A DNA stretch of 64,000 nt from Xiamenia xianingshaonis (GCF_017945865.1 NZ_CP072829.1:1550001-1614000), one strand, 5' to 3'; positions 26,359 through 35,371 are shown, numbered from the stretch's first letter. Notes: generated by a model not told the origin, from the letters alone. Translations and numbers: made by a program.

Positions 26359-28526
26359 ACCCTCACCCCCGCTATCGACCCATAGATGCCCCGCACTTGA
26401 TCGGCAAGAGAAACCACCAGGTCAGAAGCTGCTTCTGAAACGCACGGCGGCAACGCTATCGTGATGGGAATCGAAATGCCCAAACCGGAGATTTCGATGC
26501 GGGCGATCTCGATGCCCGACGAGAGCCCCGCCGCCCCCTGCAGGGCCGCCGACTCCGACCCGGTTATGAGCGACGAGAACAAGTCGAGCGACTGAAGCGG
26601 AAACGCGACCGCCTGGCGCTTGATGTCGACAAGCCGCGCCCCGATGGCCGACCCGTCGGCAGACGCCACGTGCGCCGTGTTCACCACGACGGGCCGCAGC
26701 GCGTCCACGTTGGCAGGCGCCAGCCCCAGCGACTCGATGAGCGCCGACAGCTTGTCGGCGGCCCACGTGCCAAGGCCCGTGCTTTCCATGAGCGGCAATC
26801 CGTTCAATCCGTCGCGCACTGCGCCGACCAAGGCGGAATGCCCCTGGGAATACCCCTGCAAAAGAGCAGACCAGCACCCCAGCACGGCGTCGGCCGCGCC
26901 TCCGACCAGCCCCGCATCGGCCGCCACGTTGTCGAGGAACGATGCTATGACGCTTTCCCCTTCGCCTCCCGGGTCTTCCACCAGCGTGGCCGCAGAAAGC
27001 GCGGCCCGCGTGCGCAACGTCCCTCCCGACGCGGCGAACAGGCTGGAAAACCCTGCATCCGCCGCCTGGGATCCGACGTTGGCCACCAGCGCGACGACTC
27101 CTTTCGAGCCGGGCGGCGTCGCTTCGATGCGCTGGGCTCCCGCCCCTTCCAAAGCTTCGCGCAGAGCATCGAAAAGCCCTTCGCTTCCGTCTTTCACCGC
27201 ATCGATGGCTGGAGCCGCCGCGTTTTTCGCCTGCTGGTATTTCGCCGCCTGATCAGCCACGATGCGATAGTGGTACTCAAACCCGTTGTCGATGGTCGAT
27301 GACGCGGAAAACACCTTTCCCAAGCTCGCAGCCGTGAAGTCGCACGTCGGGCACGTGACGAAACCCTCCGATTCCATCAGCTGGATCGACCCCCACGCCG
27401 TCGCATCGCCCGCGTTCGGACATCCCGCCCAGGCGTGCATGATCGTCTGCTCCTCGCCGTTGTCGCCGTAAGGGTAGGCGTTGTCGGTGTAGAGCGACGT
27501 CGCGCGCATCTCGTCGGTGTTTTTCGGCATGAGCGGGAAATACGCGTCGAAGCTGCTGTCCGTTTCGTGCACATAGCCCGTATTGACCAGCGCCGCCGCA
27601 TAGGCGAACATCTTCTTGCGCATGACCGAACGCACCGCTTCCTCAACGCTGTCGTTTTCCGGAGCCTCCTGCTGCAGGCGAGCGGCGTAATAGCGCTTTG
27701 CACGCGCCATCGCCATCGAAAAGGACCAGGTGTCGACCGAATGGCACAGCGGATTGGCGGTCCCCGACAGCCCCGCCTTCACGGCGGCCCGCTCGTACAG
27801 GCAATATCCCGGCGACGCCCCGGACGCTGCAGCGCCGCAGTCGTGGTAAAACGCCGTTTTCTTCGCCTCGTCGGCTTCCTCCAGGGCGCGTTTTGCCTCG
27901 TTGGCGTCTTCCTGCAGCTCGTCGGCGCCTCCCGAGACCGCTTCTTCGACCGATTCGGAATCGTCGTCGTCCACCGCTATCGACGGCGCCGTGAGCGGAG
28001 AGAGCAGCGCGACCGCCAGATAGCGGTTCGCCGTCCCGTTGTTGGCGCGGGCCACGGCGGCTGCGTTCACCGCCGCGACGAAGGGAAGCGCCTGCTGCAA
28101 GCGGTTGAGCGCCGCCGTCGCCCGACTCGCAAAAGTCGCACGGGCCTCGCTCACAGACCGGGCGGCGGAAAGCAGCGTCTGGCCGACGCCCGCGCCGCCG
28201 GGAATGCAACAGGCGACCAGGCCCAAGCCCGACGCTGCAAGGCTCGTCAGCGAAAGCGTCAGCGCCACCGCGTCGCACACGCGCACGACGATCATGAACT
28301 CCGCCACCTCGTTTTGCGCCGCCAGCGCCGCTGCATCCGCAACGTTTTGGACTTCCGAGGCAGCCGACTGGATGCGCCAGGCCTGAGCGGCGGAAAACAC
28401 CAGGGCGAGCGTCAGCAGCAGCGCAAGCGCCATCCCTGCGGTCGTAAGCCCCTCATCGTCGCGAAACACGCCGCGGCGGCCTTCGCGGCAAGCAGGCTCG
28501 TCGCCTTGAACCGCATGCATGTTCAT
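26349..28526 (-). CDS. large TadG-like surface protein of the Flp pilus locus
   Basis: A 725-residue protein. Residues about 20-60 form a TadE/G-type N-terminus (DDEGLTTAGMALALLLTLAL... then NVADAAALAAQNEVAEF), but the +5 glutamate is replaced by glycine. The rest is a long Ala-rich extracellular region with a CPTC pair near the middle. The ATG at 28526 overlaps the tadE stop in ATGA and follows AGGAGG. Gram-positive tad loci often have one such large pseudopilin; it may act as tip adhesin or anchor. Confidence 0.75.
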   Translation of the reverse strand: MNMHAVQGDEPACREGRRGVFRDDEGLTTAGMALALLLTLALVFSAAQAWRIQSAASEVQNVADAAALAAQNEVAEFMIVVRVCDAVALTLSLTSLAASGLGLVACCIPGGAGVGQTLLSAARSVSEARATFASRATAALNRLQQALPFVAAVNAAAVARANNGTANRYLAVALLSPLTAPSIAVDDDDSESVEEAVSGGADELQEDANEAKRALEEADEAKKTAFYHDCGAAASGASPGYCLYERAAVKAGLSGTANPLCHSVDTWSFSMAMARAKRYYAARLQQEAPENDSVEEAVRSVMRKKMFAYAAALVNTGYVHETDSSFDAYFPLMPKNTDEMRATSLYTDNAYPYGDNGEEQTIMHAWAGCPNAGDATAWGSIQLMESEGFVTCPTCDFTAASLGKVFSASSTIDNGFEYHYRIVADQAAKYQQAKNAAAPAIDAVKDGSEGLFDALREALEGAGAQRIEATPPGSKGVVALVANVGSQAADAGFSSLFAASGGTLRTRAALSAATLVEDPGGEGESVIASFLDNVAADAGLVGGAADAVLGCWSALLQGYSQGHSALVGAVRDGLNGLPLMESTGLGTWAADKLSALIESLGLAPANVDALRPVVVNTAHVASADGSAIGARLVDIKRQAVAFPLQSLDLFSSLITGSESAALQGAAGLSSGIEIARIEISGLGISIPITIALPPCVSEAASDLVVSLADQVRGIYGSIAGVRVWE

Positions 28527-29014
28527 AGCCAGCCTCCTACCCATGACTCCGGGTTCCTCGATTCGACCCAGGCCGGCTGCGTGGCAGCCGACGCCTCGAC
28601 CTCGACGACGAGGTTTCCCTTGTCGTTGACAAACCCCAGCAGCGCCCCCGCCGCATCGACCAACGGCAGCGGGCGAACCTGGGTGGCGATGCGAACGCGC
28701 ACCTCTTCCGCCGTTTCGTCTCCGTCCAGCTCTATTTCCCAGGTGCAGCCGCCTCCGTGGACGTGAAAGCAATCCGTCTGGGGGATCGCCGAGAGCCGGT
28801 GGCGCACGAACGCCTCGCACGCCCCCTGCATGTCTCCCAACGCATCCGTCTTGGTTGCCAGAAGCCGACACGCCTCTTGGGCGGCCCCCATCATGACGAT
28901 CCGGTCGTAGAGAAGGAACGCAGGCTGCAGCAACAGCAGCAACAGCACGAACAGCACGGGAATGCACACGGCCGCCTCGACGGTCGCCTGTCCCGATTCG
29001 GCATGTTTTTCCAT
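28523..29014 (-). CDS. tadE: TadE-like pseudopilin
   Basis: A 163-residue protein beginning MEKHAESGQATVEAAVCIPV: cleavage after G8 leaves QATVE with glutamate at +5, then a strongly hydrophobic helix (VLFVLLLLLLQPAFLLY). GAGGAGG precedes the ATG at 29014; the upstream frame extension is not supported. Confidence 0.83.
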   Translation of the reverse strand: MEKHAESGQATVEAAVCIPVLFVLLLLLLQPAFLLYDRIVMMGAAQEACRLLATKTDALGDMQGACEAFVRHRLSAIPQTDCFHVHGGGCTWEIELDGDETAEEVRVRIATQVRPLPLVDAAGALLGFVNDKGNLVVEVEASAATQPAWVESRNPESWVGGWL

Positions 29015-29097
29015 GCAGCCTCCTCGCCTTCGCCCGCAAAACGTCCCGCCGCCCGGCAAAGGGCGCCCCCACGCTCGTTTCAACCTGTCCAGCGCTT

Positions 29098-29331
29098 TCA
29101 GTACAGCAGAATGTCGGCGATGCCTCCCGGCAGCGTCAGGTCAACCGAGTGGGACGCCGCCATGAGGGCATGTACCGAAAACGTCCCATCAGAAGCGGCA
29201 TGCCACAATGCGGCAAGCCCTGCGACGACCGCCATGAAGGCCGCCGTCACCACCGCGAACTCAACGGTCGACTGGCCCGATTCGCCAACATCTCCTACAG
29301 GCCCATGATGCCGTCGCTGATAGCGGTCCAC
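29098..29331 (-). CDS. small TadE/Flp-like pseudopilin, start uncertain
   Basis: About 62 residues are certain: ESGQSTVEFAVVTAAFMAVV is a type IVb prepilin site (G then QSTVEF) with helix, and the product ends GGIADILLY. There is no ATG, GTG or TTG between the flp stop and this motif. The nearest usable codon is a GTG at 29331 inside flp with a weak ribosome site, giving 77 residues. Non-canonical initiation or frameshifting from flp is possible. Confidence 0.6.
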   Translation of the reverse strand: MDRYQRRHHGPVGDVGESGQSTVEFAVVTAAFMAVVAGLAALWHAASDGTFSVHALMAASHSVDLTLPGGIADILLY

Positions 29332-29495
29332 AGTTCTTGGATCTTTGAGCGGAAAACCGTGATGGCGAGTATGGCGATAACGACCAAGACTCCTACAAGT
29401 ATGGCGTACTCGGTCGTGCCTTGCCCCCTCTCGTCGGACCGAAGCTCGTGCAAGCCGCAGCTCAGGCGCGCCAACAGGGCGTGATACGTTTTCAT
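29295..29495 (-). CDS. flp: Flp major pilin
   Basis: A 66-residue type IVb pilin. The leader ends at G24, followed by QGTTEY (glutamate +5, tyrosine +6, the Flp signature) and the helix AILVGVLVVIAILAITVF. AAAAGGAG precedes the ATG. It is the likely pilus subunit, polymerised by TadA/B/C and cut by TadV. Confidence 0.92.
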   Translation of the reverse strand: MKTYHALLARLSCGLHELRSDERGQGTTEYAILVGVLVVIAILAITVFRSKIQELWTAISDGIMGL

Positions 29496-29513
29496 GACGA
29501 CTCCTTTTCATGG

Positions 29514-30452
29514 TTACAGTCCTTCCATCAGCTGCAAAAGCACCGGCCCGAGCACCAGCAAGAGCATCGCCGGCAGAATGAGGGCGCCGGTCGGCACCAT
29601 CATTTTGACCGGGGCCTTCGCAACTTTTTCTTCAATGGCGGCGCGATAGTCGGCACGTGCCTGGCCGGCCGACGACTCCAAAACCTCCACGAGCGACGAC
29701 CCGAAGCGAAGCGACCGCACCATGGATTCGACGATGCGGCGAAACGGCTTCGAATCGTAGCGCTGCGCAAGGCCGCGCAAGGCGTCCTCGCGCGACGCAA
29801 GCCCCATCGACCACAAAGACTGGGCGTGGGCGCACTCTTGGGCCAACGCGGTATCGAAATGAGCGCCGTACAAAGCGAAGCTGCGGTCGAACGACAGCCC
29901 GCTGCGCAGCCCCAAGGCGCACACTTCAAGCATCTCCGGCAAGTCGCGCCCAAGCATGAGAGAGCGATCCCTCTCAAGCGCCTTCAAGGCGCGCAGCGGA
30001 GCGCTGCATCCCGCCACAAACCCTGCCAGCGCACCAATGACCAGCAGATATTCCGAAAACAGAGCGCCGAGCAAAGCACAGGCCGCCGTGAACGCCAGAC
30101 CGAGGCGCAAGCTCGCCTCCAAAAACCCGTCCGCCGTGCAATCCGAAGACAGGCCAGCTTTCGGACGCATCTCCACGAACCATCGGCGCATGCGGGAAAG
30201 CGACCCGGCCGGCAAAAGCGGGCGGGACGCCCCCAGCGCCAGCGTCTGGCTCAGGTGCGCCAGGTACTTGAGGATGCGGTCGTTGAGCGACAGGGCTTTC
30301 TCCGTGCGCCGGTCCAGCCCGGCCGAACGGCGCATGGCGGCCCACCGGGCCGAAGCGTCGCGTTTCGCCTGCCACGCCTGCCACGACATCCACCCGACGC
30401 ACCCTGCGCTGGCTGCGGCGGCTATCTCGAGCACTCCGGTCCATCCGCTCAT
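29514..30452 (-). CDS. tadC: Tad pilus inner-membrane platform protein TadC
   Basis: A 312-residue GspF-domain protein with membrane helices near residues 7-27, 113-150 and 285-310, and the cytoplasmic block LPEMLEVCALGLRSGLSFDR. It partners TadB to couple the TadA ATPase to pilin extraction. It overlaps tadB by four bases. Confidence 0.88.
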   Translation of the reverse strand: MSGWTGVLEIAAAASAGCVGWMSWQAWQAKRDASARWAAMRRSAGLDRRTEKALSLNDRILKYLAHLSQTLALGASRPLLPAGSLSRMRRWFVEMRPKAGLSSDCTADGFLEASLRLGLAFTAACALLGALFSEYLLVIGALAGFVAGCSAPLRALKALERDRSLMLGRDLPEMLEVCALGLRSGLSFDRSFALYGAHFDTALAQECAHAQSLWSMGLASREDALRGLAQRYDSKPFRRIVESMVRSLRFGSSLVEVLESSAGQARADYRAAIEEKVAKAPVKMMVPTGALILPAMLLLVLGPVLLQLMEGL

Positions 30453-31429
30453 GACGCCACCTCCACCGAAAGCGTCTTGCGCACGGCCACGATGCCGGCC
30501 GCCTGCATGGCGAACGCGACCCCCAGCAAGGCGATGCCCTGCACGCTTTCAAAGAACGGATCCAGAAAGCCTTCGCTGATGAGGGAAAACACTGCCAGCA
30601 GCACGAACGGCATGACGCTCACGACGCGTGCCGACAGCTTGGCTTGCGCCGTTTGCACCTGCAGCTTCCGCTGCAGTTCCAATTCCCCCTCCACGGTCTC
30701 TCGCGCCGCGTCCAGCACAGGCTGCAGGCTTCCGCCTGCTTGGTGCTGAGCGTCGAGCGCGACCGCGACAAAAGCCAGTTCGGAGACGGATGTGGCGCTT
30801 CTCATGGCGTCAAGCGCCCCATGGGTGCCCCCGCCCAGTTCCATGCGATGGGTCGCCGAAGCGAACACCGACCGCAGCGGCTCGGGCGTCTCGCCGCTCA
30901 CCTGCTGAAACGTCTGCAGCAGCGACAGTCCCGACTGGAAGCACACGCCCATGGACCGCAAGGCGTCCGGAACGGCCTGGCGCATCTGCTCGCGCCGCCG
31001 CTCCTCGATGCCACGGGCCCAAGCCAGCCCAAGAGCGAACACGCACGCCGCCACCGCCGCAAAGCAGAGCCACGACCCCGTGGCCGCAAAGCCTGCCGCA
31101 GCCGCAAGAACATCGACGGCCAGGAAAAACGACAGCAGCGACTCTTCCGTCGAATCGAAGCCTTTCATGCGCACATGCCCGACCGCTTCAACCGCGCATC
31201 TGCGTAAAGAACGGGGTCGCAGCATCCGCCGCGCCACTGGAAGCGTCCAGCCCACTCCGTTGCGCACGTACCAGGCAAGCCGGCTTCCCCGCAAGTCATC
31301 GGCAATGACGACGCTTGCGGCCGACCCCGGGCGACGCTCCGCATTTTTGACGAGCGTCTTGCCAACCACATATCCCACGCCCAGGGCGCCCAAAAACGCG
31401 CCTAGGCACAAAACGCCTGCCGTCTCCAT
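30449..31429 (-). CDS. tadB: Tad pilus inner-membrane platform protein TadB
   Basis: A 326-residue GspF-domain protein. It has an N-terminal helix, a central double helix (residues about 100-140), the cytoplasmic QAVPDALRSMGVCFQSGLSL motif and C-terminal helices. It overlaps tadA by 28 bases; GAGGTGG precedes the ATG. Confidence 0.88.
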   Translation of the reverse strand: METAGVLCLGAFLGALGVGYVVGKTLVKNAERRPGSAASVVIADDLRGSRLAWYVRNGVGWTLPVARRMLRPRSLRRCAVEAVGHVRMKGFDSTEESLLSFFLAVDVLAAAAGFAATGSWLCFAAVAACVFALGLAWARGIEERRREQMRQAVPDALRSMGVCFQSGLSLLQTFQQVSGETPEPLRSVFASATHRMELGGGTHGALDAMRSATSVSELAFVAVALDAQHQAGGSLQPVLDAARETVEGELELQRKLQVQTAQAKLSARVVSVMPFVLLAVFSLISEGFLDPFFESVQGIALLGVAFAMQAAGIVAVRKTLSVEVAS

Positions 31430-32718
31430 TCGTCCACCTCGTCTCTGCCGGCGATTCCCAGCATCTCGACTTCATCCAGCCACTCGGGCTCCTGCCTCCA
31501 TTCGCCCCGCCGATCGGGGGTCGCACGTTCGAACAGCGTCTTCGTCTCGCACAGCCTTCTTTCCCGGTCAAAGGCGAATTCGGCCACTTCCGACACATAG
31601 CGGCGGCCGTCCATGAAACGCGCCGTCTGCACTACCACGTCGAACGCGCTGGCGATGTTCGCCTCGATCACGTCAACCGGCAGATCGACCGCATAGCGGA
31701 CCATCGTCACCAGGCGCGACACAGCGTCCGACGACGAGTTGCTGTGCAGCGTCGTCAGGCTGCCGTCGTGGCCCGTGTTCATGGCCTGCAGCATGTCGAG
31801 CGCCTCGGCGCCACGGCACTCCCCCACGACGATGCGGTCGGGACGCATGCGCAGCGCATTGATGACCAGGTCGCGAATGGTAACCTCGCCCTTCCCTTCG
31901 GCATTGCGCGGACGGGCCTCGAGCCTGACCACGTGCGGATGCTCCAAGAACCGCAGTTCGGCGGAATCTTCGATGGTGATGATGCGCTCGTGCTTCGGCA
32001 GCTCGCAGGACAGCGCGTTGAGAAGCGTCGTCTTCCCGCTGCCCGTGCCTCCCGACACCGCCACGCTCTTTCGCGCCAGCACGCACCACACCAAGAAGCG
32101 CTTCATGGCCTTGTCGAACGAGCCGAACGACTCCAGGCTGTCCAACGTCAGCACCCGTTCGGAGAACTTTCGGATCGTCAGGATGGGACCGTCGAGCGAC
32201 AGCGGCGGGATGACGACGTTCACGCGATGTCCCGCTGGCAGCCGCGCGTTGGCCAGCGGGCTCGATTCATCGACACGCCGACCGACCGGGCCCAAAATGC
32301 GATCGATGAGCGAACGCAGCGACGCCTCGTCGGAAAAGGTGCGGCCGCTGCGCACGATGCGCCCGTTTCGCTCGAAGTACACGCTTTCCGGACCGTTGAC
32401 CATGATCTCGGTCACCTCGTCGTCGGCAAGCAGCGCTTCGAGCGGCCCCATGCCGAACACCTCGTCGACGAGCCGCTCGACCAGATCCGCCCGATGGCTC
32501 TCGGACACAATGGACCAGGCGGAGTCCTCGAAAACCTGACGGCACGCGCTTTTCAGCTCATTGCGGGCTCGTTGCGGGTTTTCGCGCATGACCGCAGCGA
32601 TGTCGTCGGTGGACACATAGGCCTTGATCGCTTCTTTCAAACGCTCGTAATCGTTCCCGTGGGAAGACGAAACGGCCAACTCCCCTCCCGCCGCCCGAAC
32701 ACGGCTCGCTAGCGACAC
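31402..32718 (-). CDS. tadA: Tad pilus assembly ATPase TadA/CpaF
   Basis: A 438-residue secretion ATPase. Walker A is SGGTGSGKTTLL, followed by the Asp box (ITIEDSAELRF), Walker B (RIVVGECRGAEALDMLQAMN) and the His box (GHDGSLTTLHSNS). The start is a GTG at 32718, after AGGAGG with eight to nine bases between and a ten-base overlap with the upstream gene. A frame extension of 150 codons upstream lies inside cpaE and is not real. Confidence 0.92.
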   Translation of the reverse strand: MSLASRVRAAGGELAVSSSHGNDYERLKEAIKAYVSTDDIAAVMRENPQRARNELKSACRQVFEDSAWSIVSESHRADLVERLVDEVFGMGPLEALLADDEVTEIMVNGPESVYFERNGRIVRSGRTFSDEASLRSLIDRILGPVGRRVDESSPLANARLPAGHRVNVVIPPLSLDGPILTIRKFSERVLTLDSLESFGSFDKAMKRFLVWCVLARKSVAVSGGTGSGKTTLLNALSCELPKHERIITIEDSAELRFLEHPHVVRLEARPRNAEGKGEVTIRDLVINALRMRPDRIVVGECRGAEALDMLQAMNTGHDGSLTTLHSNSSSDAVSRLVTMVRYAVDLPVDVIEANIASAFDVVVQTARFMDGRRYVSEVAEFAFDRERRLCETKTLFERATPDRRGEWRQEPEWLDEVEMLGIAGRDEVDEWRRQAFCA

Positions 32719-34037
32719 GGCTCGGCCCTCCTGCGCTTTTTCGCGCCCTTCGGACGCATCGCCCGAAAGAGCAGGTTTTTGCCTTTGTCGGGTTCGCACA
32801 GGCTGGCCGCATGTGCGTCGATGCCGGGCACCAGGTCGATCAGCAACGATTCCACGCTCGCGCACAAAGGATTGCCCTCTCCAATGAGGTCGAGCGGCTC
32901 GCCGGCGCCAAGCAGGCTTTCCACGTCGAACCCTCCGTCTTTGAGCTCCGCCACCGCCGTGCCGCCGAACACGCAGGACACGTCGAGCGGCGTGAACGGG
33001 GCGTTTTTGGAGCATCGGTTGAGCGCGAACACGAACGGGCCGGTCGCGATGCCGAGCCGGGCGCACAAATCGAGCGCGTGGCGGCACGCCCGCAGCGACG
33101 TGGGGCGCTGATCGATGAGAAAGATCGTCTTCGAACTGCGCTCGAGCAGCACGGCATGCTGGTCGGCCCACGCCGCCCCCGTGTTCGCCACGATCACGTC
33201 GAAGCGGGATGACAGCAGGTCGATCACGGCGCCGGACTGCTCGGCCACAGCCTCGGCGTCTTCGATGTGCAACGGGGGCGCAAGCACGGCGGGCCGGCCC
33301 GAGTCGCCCTTCAGCGCGTCGAGCCGCGACGGGTTTTCCAGCACGTCGTCGACCGTGAACGGCTCGCGTGCGCCCAGAAGCGACGCCGCGTCCCCGAACT
33401 GCAGGTCGAAGTCGAGCAGCAGCGTCTCAAGCCCGTGAACCTGTGCAAGGCAGGCGCACAAGGCGGCCACCGTGCTTTTTCCCGACCCTCCGCTGCCGCT
33501 TACGACGCTGATCAAAAAGGCGTTCTTTTCCGCAGGCCCTTTGGGCTCTTTAAGAACCGTCCGAGGATCCGGCTTCGGAGCAGGCGCCGGACAGACGGGC
33601 GTCTCGCCGGCGCCGTCTTCCTGCGGCGTGCTCGGCGCGACCGCAGGAAGGCTTGCCGACCCCCACGACCGAGCCGCACGCTTGCGCCGGTCGTAGCGCC
33701 GCGCAAAGTCGGTCGGCGAGAGCGCCTCTTCAATGCCGGCCGCCCGCACGCGACTGCACAGCGAGCCCGAGTCCTTGGCAACGAGCATGCAGACCGGCCG
33801 ATCAGGACCGTCGGCCTTGATGGATGCGGCTAAATTGATAGGCGCGACCTCGTCGCACGACACGACCCACACCTCGTCGATGCCCGTGCGGCCCTTCAAA
33901 GACGCACGGGCGGACGCCGCCTCCGTGTACACCTCGAGCCACGGCTGGGCTTCAAGGCACTCGCCGTCCAGCCCGATGGCCTCCGGGTGGCGAACGCTCG
34001 CCGGATCGATGCACAAGGCGACCTTTGTTGGCACCAT
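32709..34037 (-). CDS. tadZ: CpaE/TadZ-like MinD-family ATPase
   Basis: A 442-residue protein with a receiver-like N-terminal domain (KVALCIDPASV...), a Pro-rich linker (residues about 150-175), and a MinD/ParA domain whose P-loop reads SGSGGSGKST, lacking the signature lysine of KGGVGKS. It later has LLLDFDLQFGD. TadZ places the pilus machine at a cell site. The ATG at 34037 follows AAAGGAGG. Confidence 0.85.
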   Translation of the reverse strand: MVPTKVALCIDPASVRHPEAIGLDGECLEAQPWLEVYTEAASARASLKGRTGIDEVWVVSCDEVAPINLAASIKADGPDRPVCMLVAKDSGSLCSRVRAAGIEEALSPTDFARRYDRRKRAARSWGSASLPAVAPSTPQEDGAGETPVCPAPAPKPDPRTVLKEPKGPAEKNAFLISVVSGSGGSGKSTVAALCACLAQVHGLETLLLDFDLQFGDAASLLGAREPFTVDDVLENPSRLDALKGDSGRPAVLAPPLHIEDAEAVAEQSGAVIDLLSSRFDVIVANTGAAWADQHAVLLERSSKTIFLIDQRPTSLRACRHALDLCARLGIATGPFVFALNRCSKNAPFTPLDVSCVFGGTAVAELKDGGFDVESLLGAGEPLDLIGEGNPLCASVESLLIDLVPGIDAHAASLCEPDKGKNLLFRAMRPKGAKKRRRAEPCR

Positions 34038-34155
34038 GGCAGACCTCCTTTCATCGGCATGACCAGTTCGATAGAGCAGGCCGGCAGCTCGCGCACTTCT
34101 GCGCCGCTGTGCGACGGGCGCGGCGCAAAACTGCGGCCGAGAGCTTCCCGCGCGT

Positions 34156-34869
34156 CTAGGACGCATCGTCTTGGCCGAGGATCGGCCCCTCAAAAGACGG
34201 CCCCGCCGCACCCCCGTCGCCGCCTTGCGCGCCTCCTTGGCTCGGCAGCGAAAAATACAGCTGGGCGCTTTCGGCGGCAGCCACGACCTCTTGGACCAGC
34301 TCAGGCGCGACGGCCAGCGTGACCCACGCGACCGACGAGGCGCTCAAGCCGTCTTGGACCATCGTGCTTGTGGAGAGCACGAGCACGTTTTCAGCAAGAA
34401 GCTCAGTGGCCGCAGCTCCCGTTGCATACATGTCAACGCGCGAGCCTTGCGCCACGGCGCCGCCCACTGCGTTCACCTCCTGCGCCGGGACGCTCACGGC
34501 CACAAAGCCCTCGGGCACGTCCAGCGTCGAGCCAGCCGTATCGAAGCGGTACTCGGACAAAACCTCCCCTTCATAGATGGCGGCTGTCGCCTTCTTGCCC
34601 GCAACCGTCGCCAGATCGCGCACCGCGCCATCCGGCAGAAGATCAGCAACCCACAAGCGGGACTCAACCGACCGGGAATCGACCGTCTCGCCCGGAGACA
34701 CGTCGCGCAGGGCCACGCACACCTCGACCTGCTCGCCGCCGTAACGCGCAAGCGCTTCGGCACGGTCGGCCTCGACAGAAGACTTGACCTGGGCGGTGTA
34801 GGCAATGACGCACAGGGCGCACAGCAGGGCGCAACACACTCCGGCTATCGTTGTCTTGTTGCGTTTCAC
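34156..34869 (-). CDS. cpaB: CpaB/RcpC-like SAF-domain pilus protein
   Basis: A 237-residue protein from a GTG at 34869 (AGGGGG upstream): MKRNKTTIAGVCCALLCALC, one membrane helix, then a SAF domain (VALRDVSPGETVDSRSVESR) and the CpaB-type AVSVPAQEVNAVGGAVAQGSRVDM block. It is first gene of the pilus operon. No secretin gene is present, as expected in a monoderm. The longer upstream frame (ATG 34908) has no ribosome site and would begin at the predicted transcript start. Confidence 0.82.
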   Translation of the reverse strand: MKRNKTTIAGVCCALLCALCVIAYTAQVKSSVEADRAEALARYGGEQVEVCVALRDVSPGETVDSRSVESRLWVADLLPDGAVRDLATVAGKKATAAIYEGEVLSEYRFDTAGSTLDVPEGFVAVSVPAQEVNAVGGAVAQGSRVDMYATGAAATELLAENVLVLSTSTMVQDGLSASSVAWVTLAVAPELVQEVVAAAESAQLYFSLPSQGGAQGGDGGAAGPSFEGPILGQDDAS

Positions 34870-34914
34870 AAGCGCCCCCTTGACGGTTGTCGGTTCGTTT
34901 GACGGCATGGCCGC

Positions 34915-34943
34915 AGTATGGCAGAGAGACCTTTCACGCCTTT
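34915..34943 (-). promoter_or_regulatory. activator-type promoter of the tad operon
   Basis: Minus-strand -10 CATACT (34915-34920), a 17-base spacer and AAAGGC (34938-34943) in the -35 position. The 31-base core matches the nuclease promoter at 9537-9565 at about 23 positions, with AAAGGCGTG and AAGGTCTC conserved. The leader would be about 40 bases. Confidence 0.6.
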
Positions 34944-35094
34944 CACGCAGATCTGACATTTGTTGCCATCGAATCTCACCGCGTTCTTGCGCGGATTTGA
35001 TCGGAATCCCACGTCGCTCCCATCGGATCTTTCCGAAAACGCGATGGTTTCTCACGCGAATCCAACCTGCATGGCGATCGTTTCTCGCGCTGCG
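34931..35094 (-). repeat. 11-bp phased direct-repeat array, copy 2
   Basis: Fifteen units, all 11 bases except one of 10. On the plus strand they include CTTTCACGCCT, CTCACCGCGTT, CTTGCGCGGAT, TTGATCGGAAT and CTCACGCGAAT. The unit pair at 34986-35007 is nearly identical to 9641-9662 in copy 1. The array ends in the tad promoter. Not coding. Confidence 0.78.
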
Positions 35095-35236
35095 GCAAAC
35101 GAGGTGCGAACGTCCGGCCCCCAACGACCGGATCCGAAGAAAACCGCCTGGCAGGCGGCATGCGCATGTCTCACCGTCGCACGAAGCCCCTTCACCGCGC
35201 AACACGGCAAAGCGGTGGAAAACGCCCTTGGAACGC
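35095..35236. other. gap between tad promoter and nap terminator
   Basis: About 140 bases with no supported gene, RNA or further phased repeat. Confidence 0.5.
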
Positions 35237-35264
35237 AAAAAAGGACCGGTGGAAAACCGGTCCT
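35237..35264 (-). terminator. terminator of the nap operon
   Basis: An 8-bp stem (AGGACCGG / CCGGTCCT) with a 6-7 base loop, then TTTTTT on the minus strand. It lies about 105 bases past the napH stop, or 37 past the stop of the alternative reading frame at 35301. Confidence 0.9.
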
Positions 35265-35371
35265 GGCATGCAGTCGTTCTTGTGGTTTGCAGCGGCGGCG
35301 CTACGCCTCCGAAAACTCGGGTTCTTCGGTGCCCGCAGGCTGCTTCGCCAGCGCAGGGCTGGCGGAATCGA

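Noticed and set aside
34931-35094. Possible CRISPR array
   Set aside because: Units are 11 bases with no spacers and no cas genes nearby, so this is a phased operator-like array.
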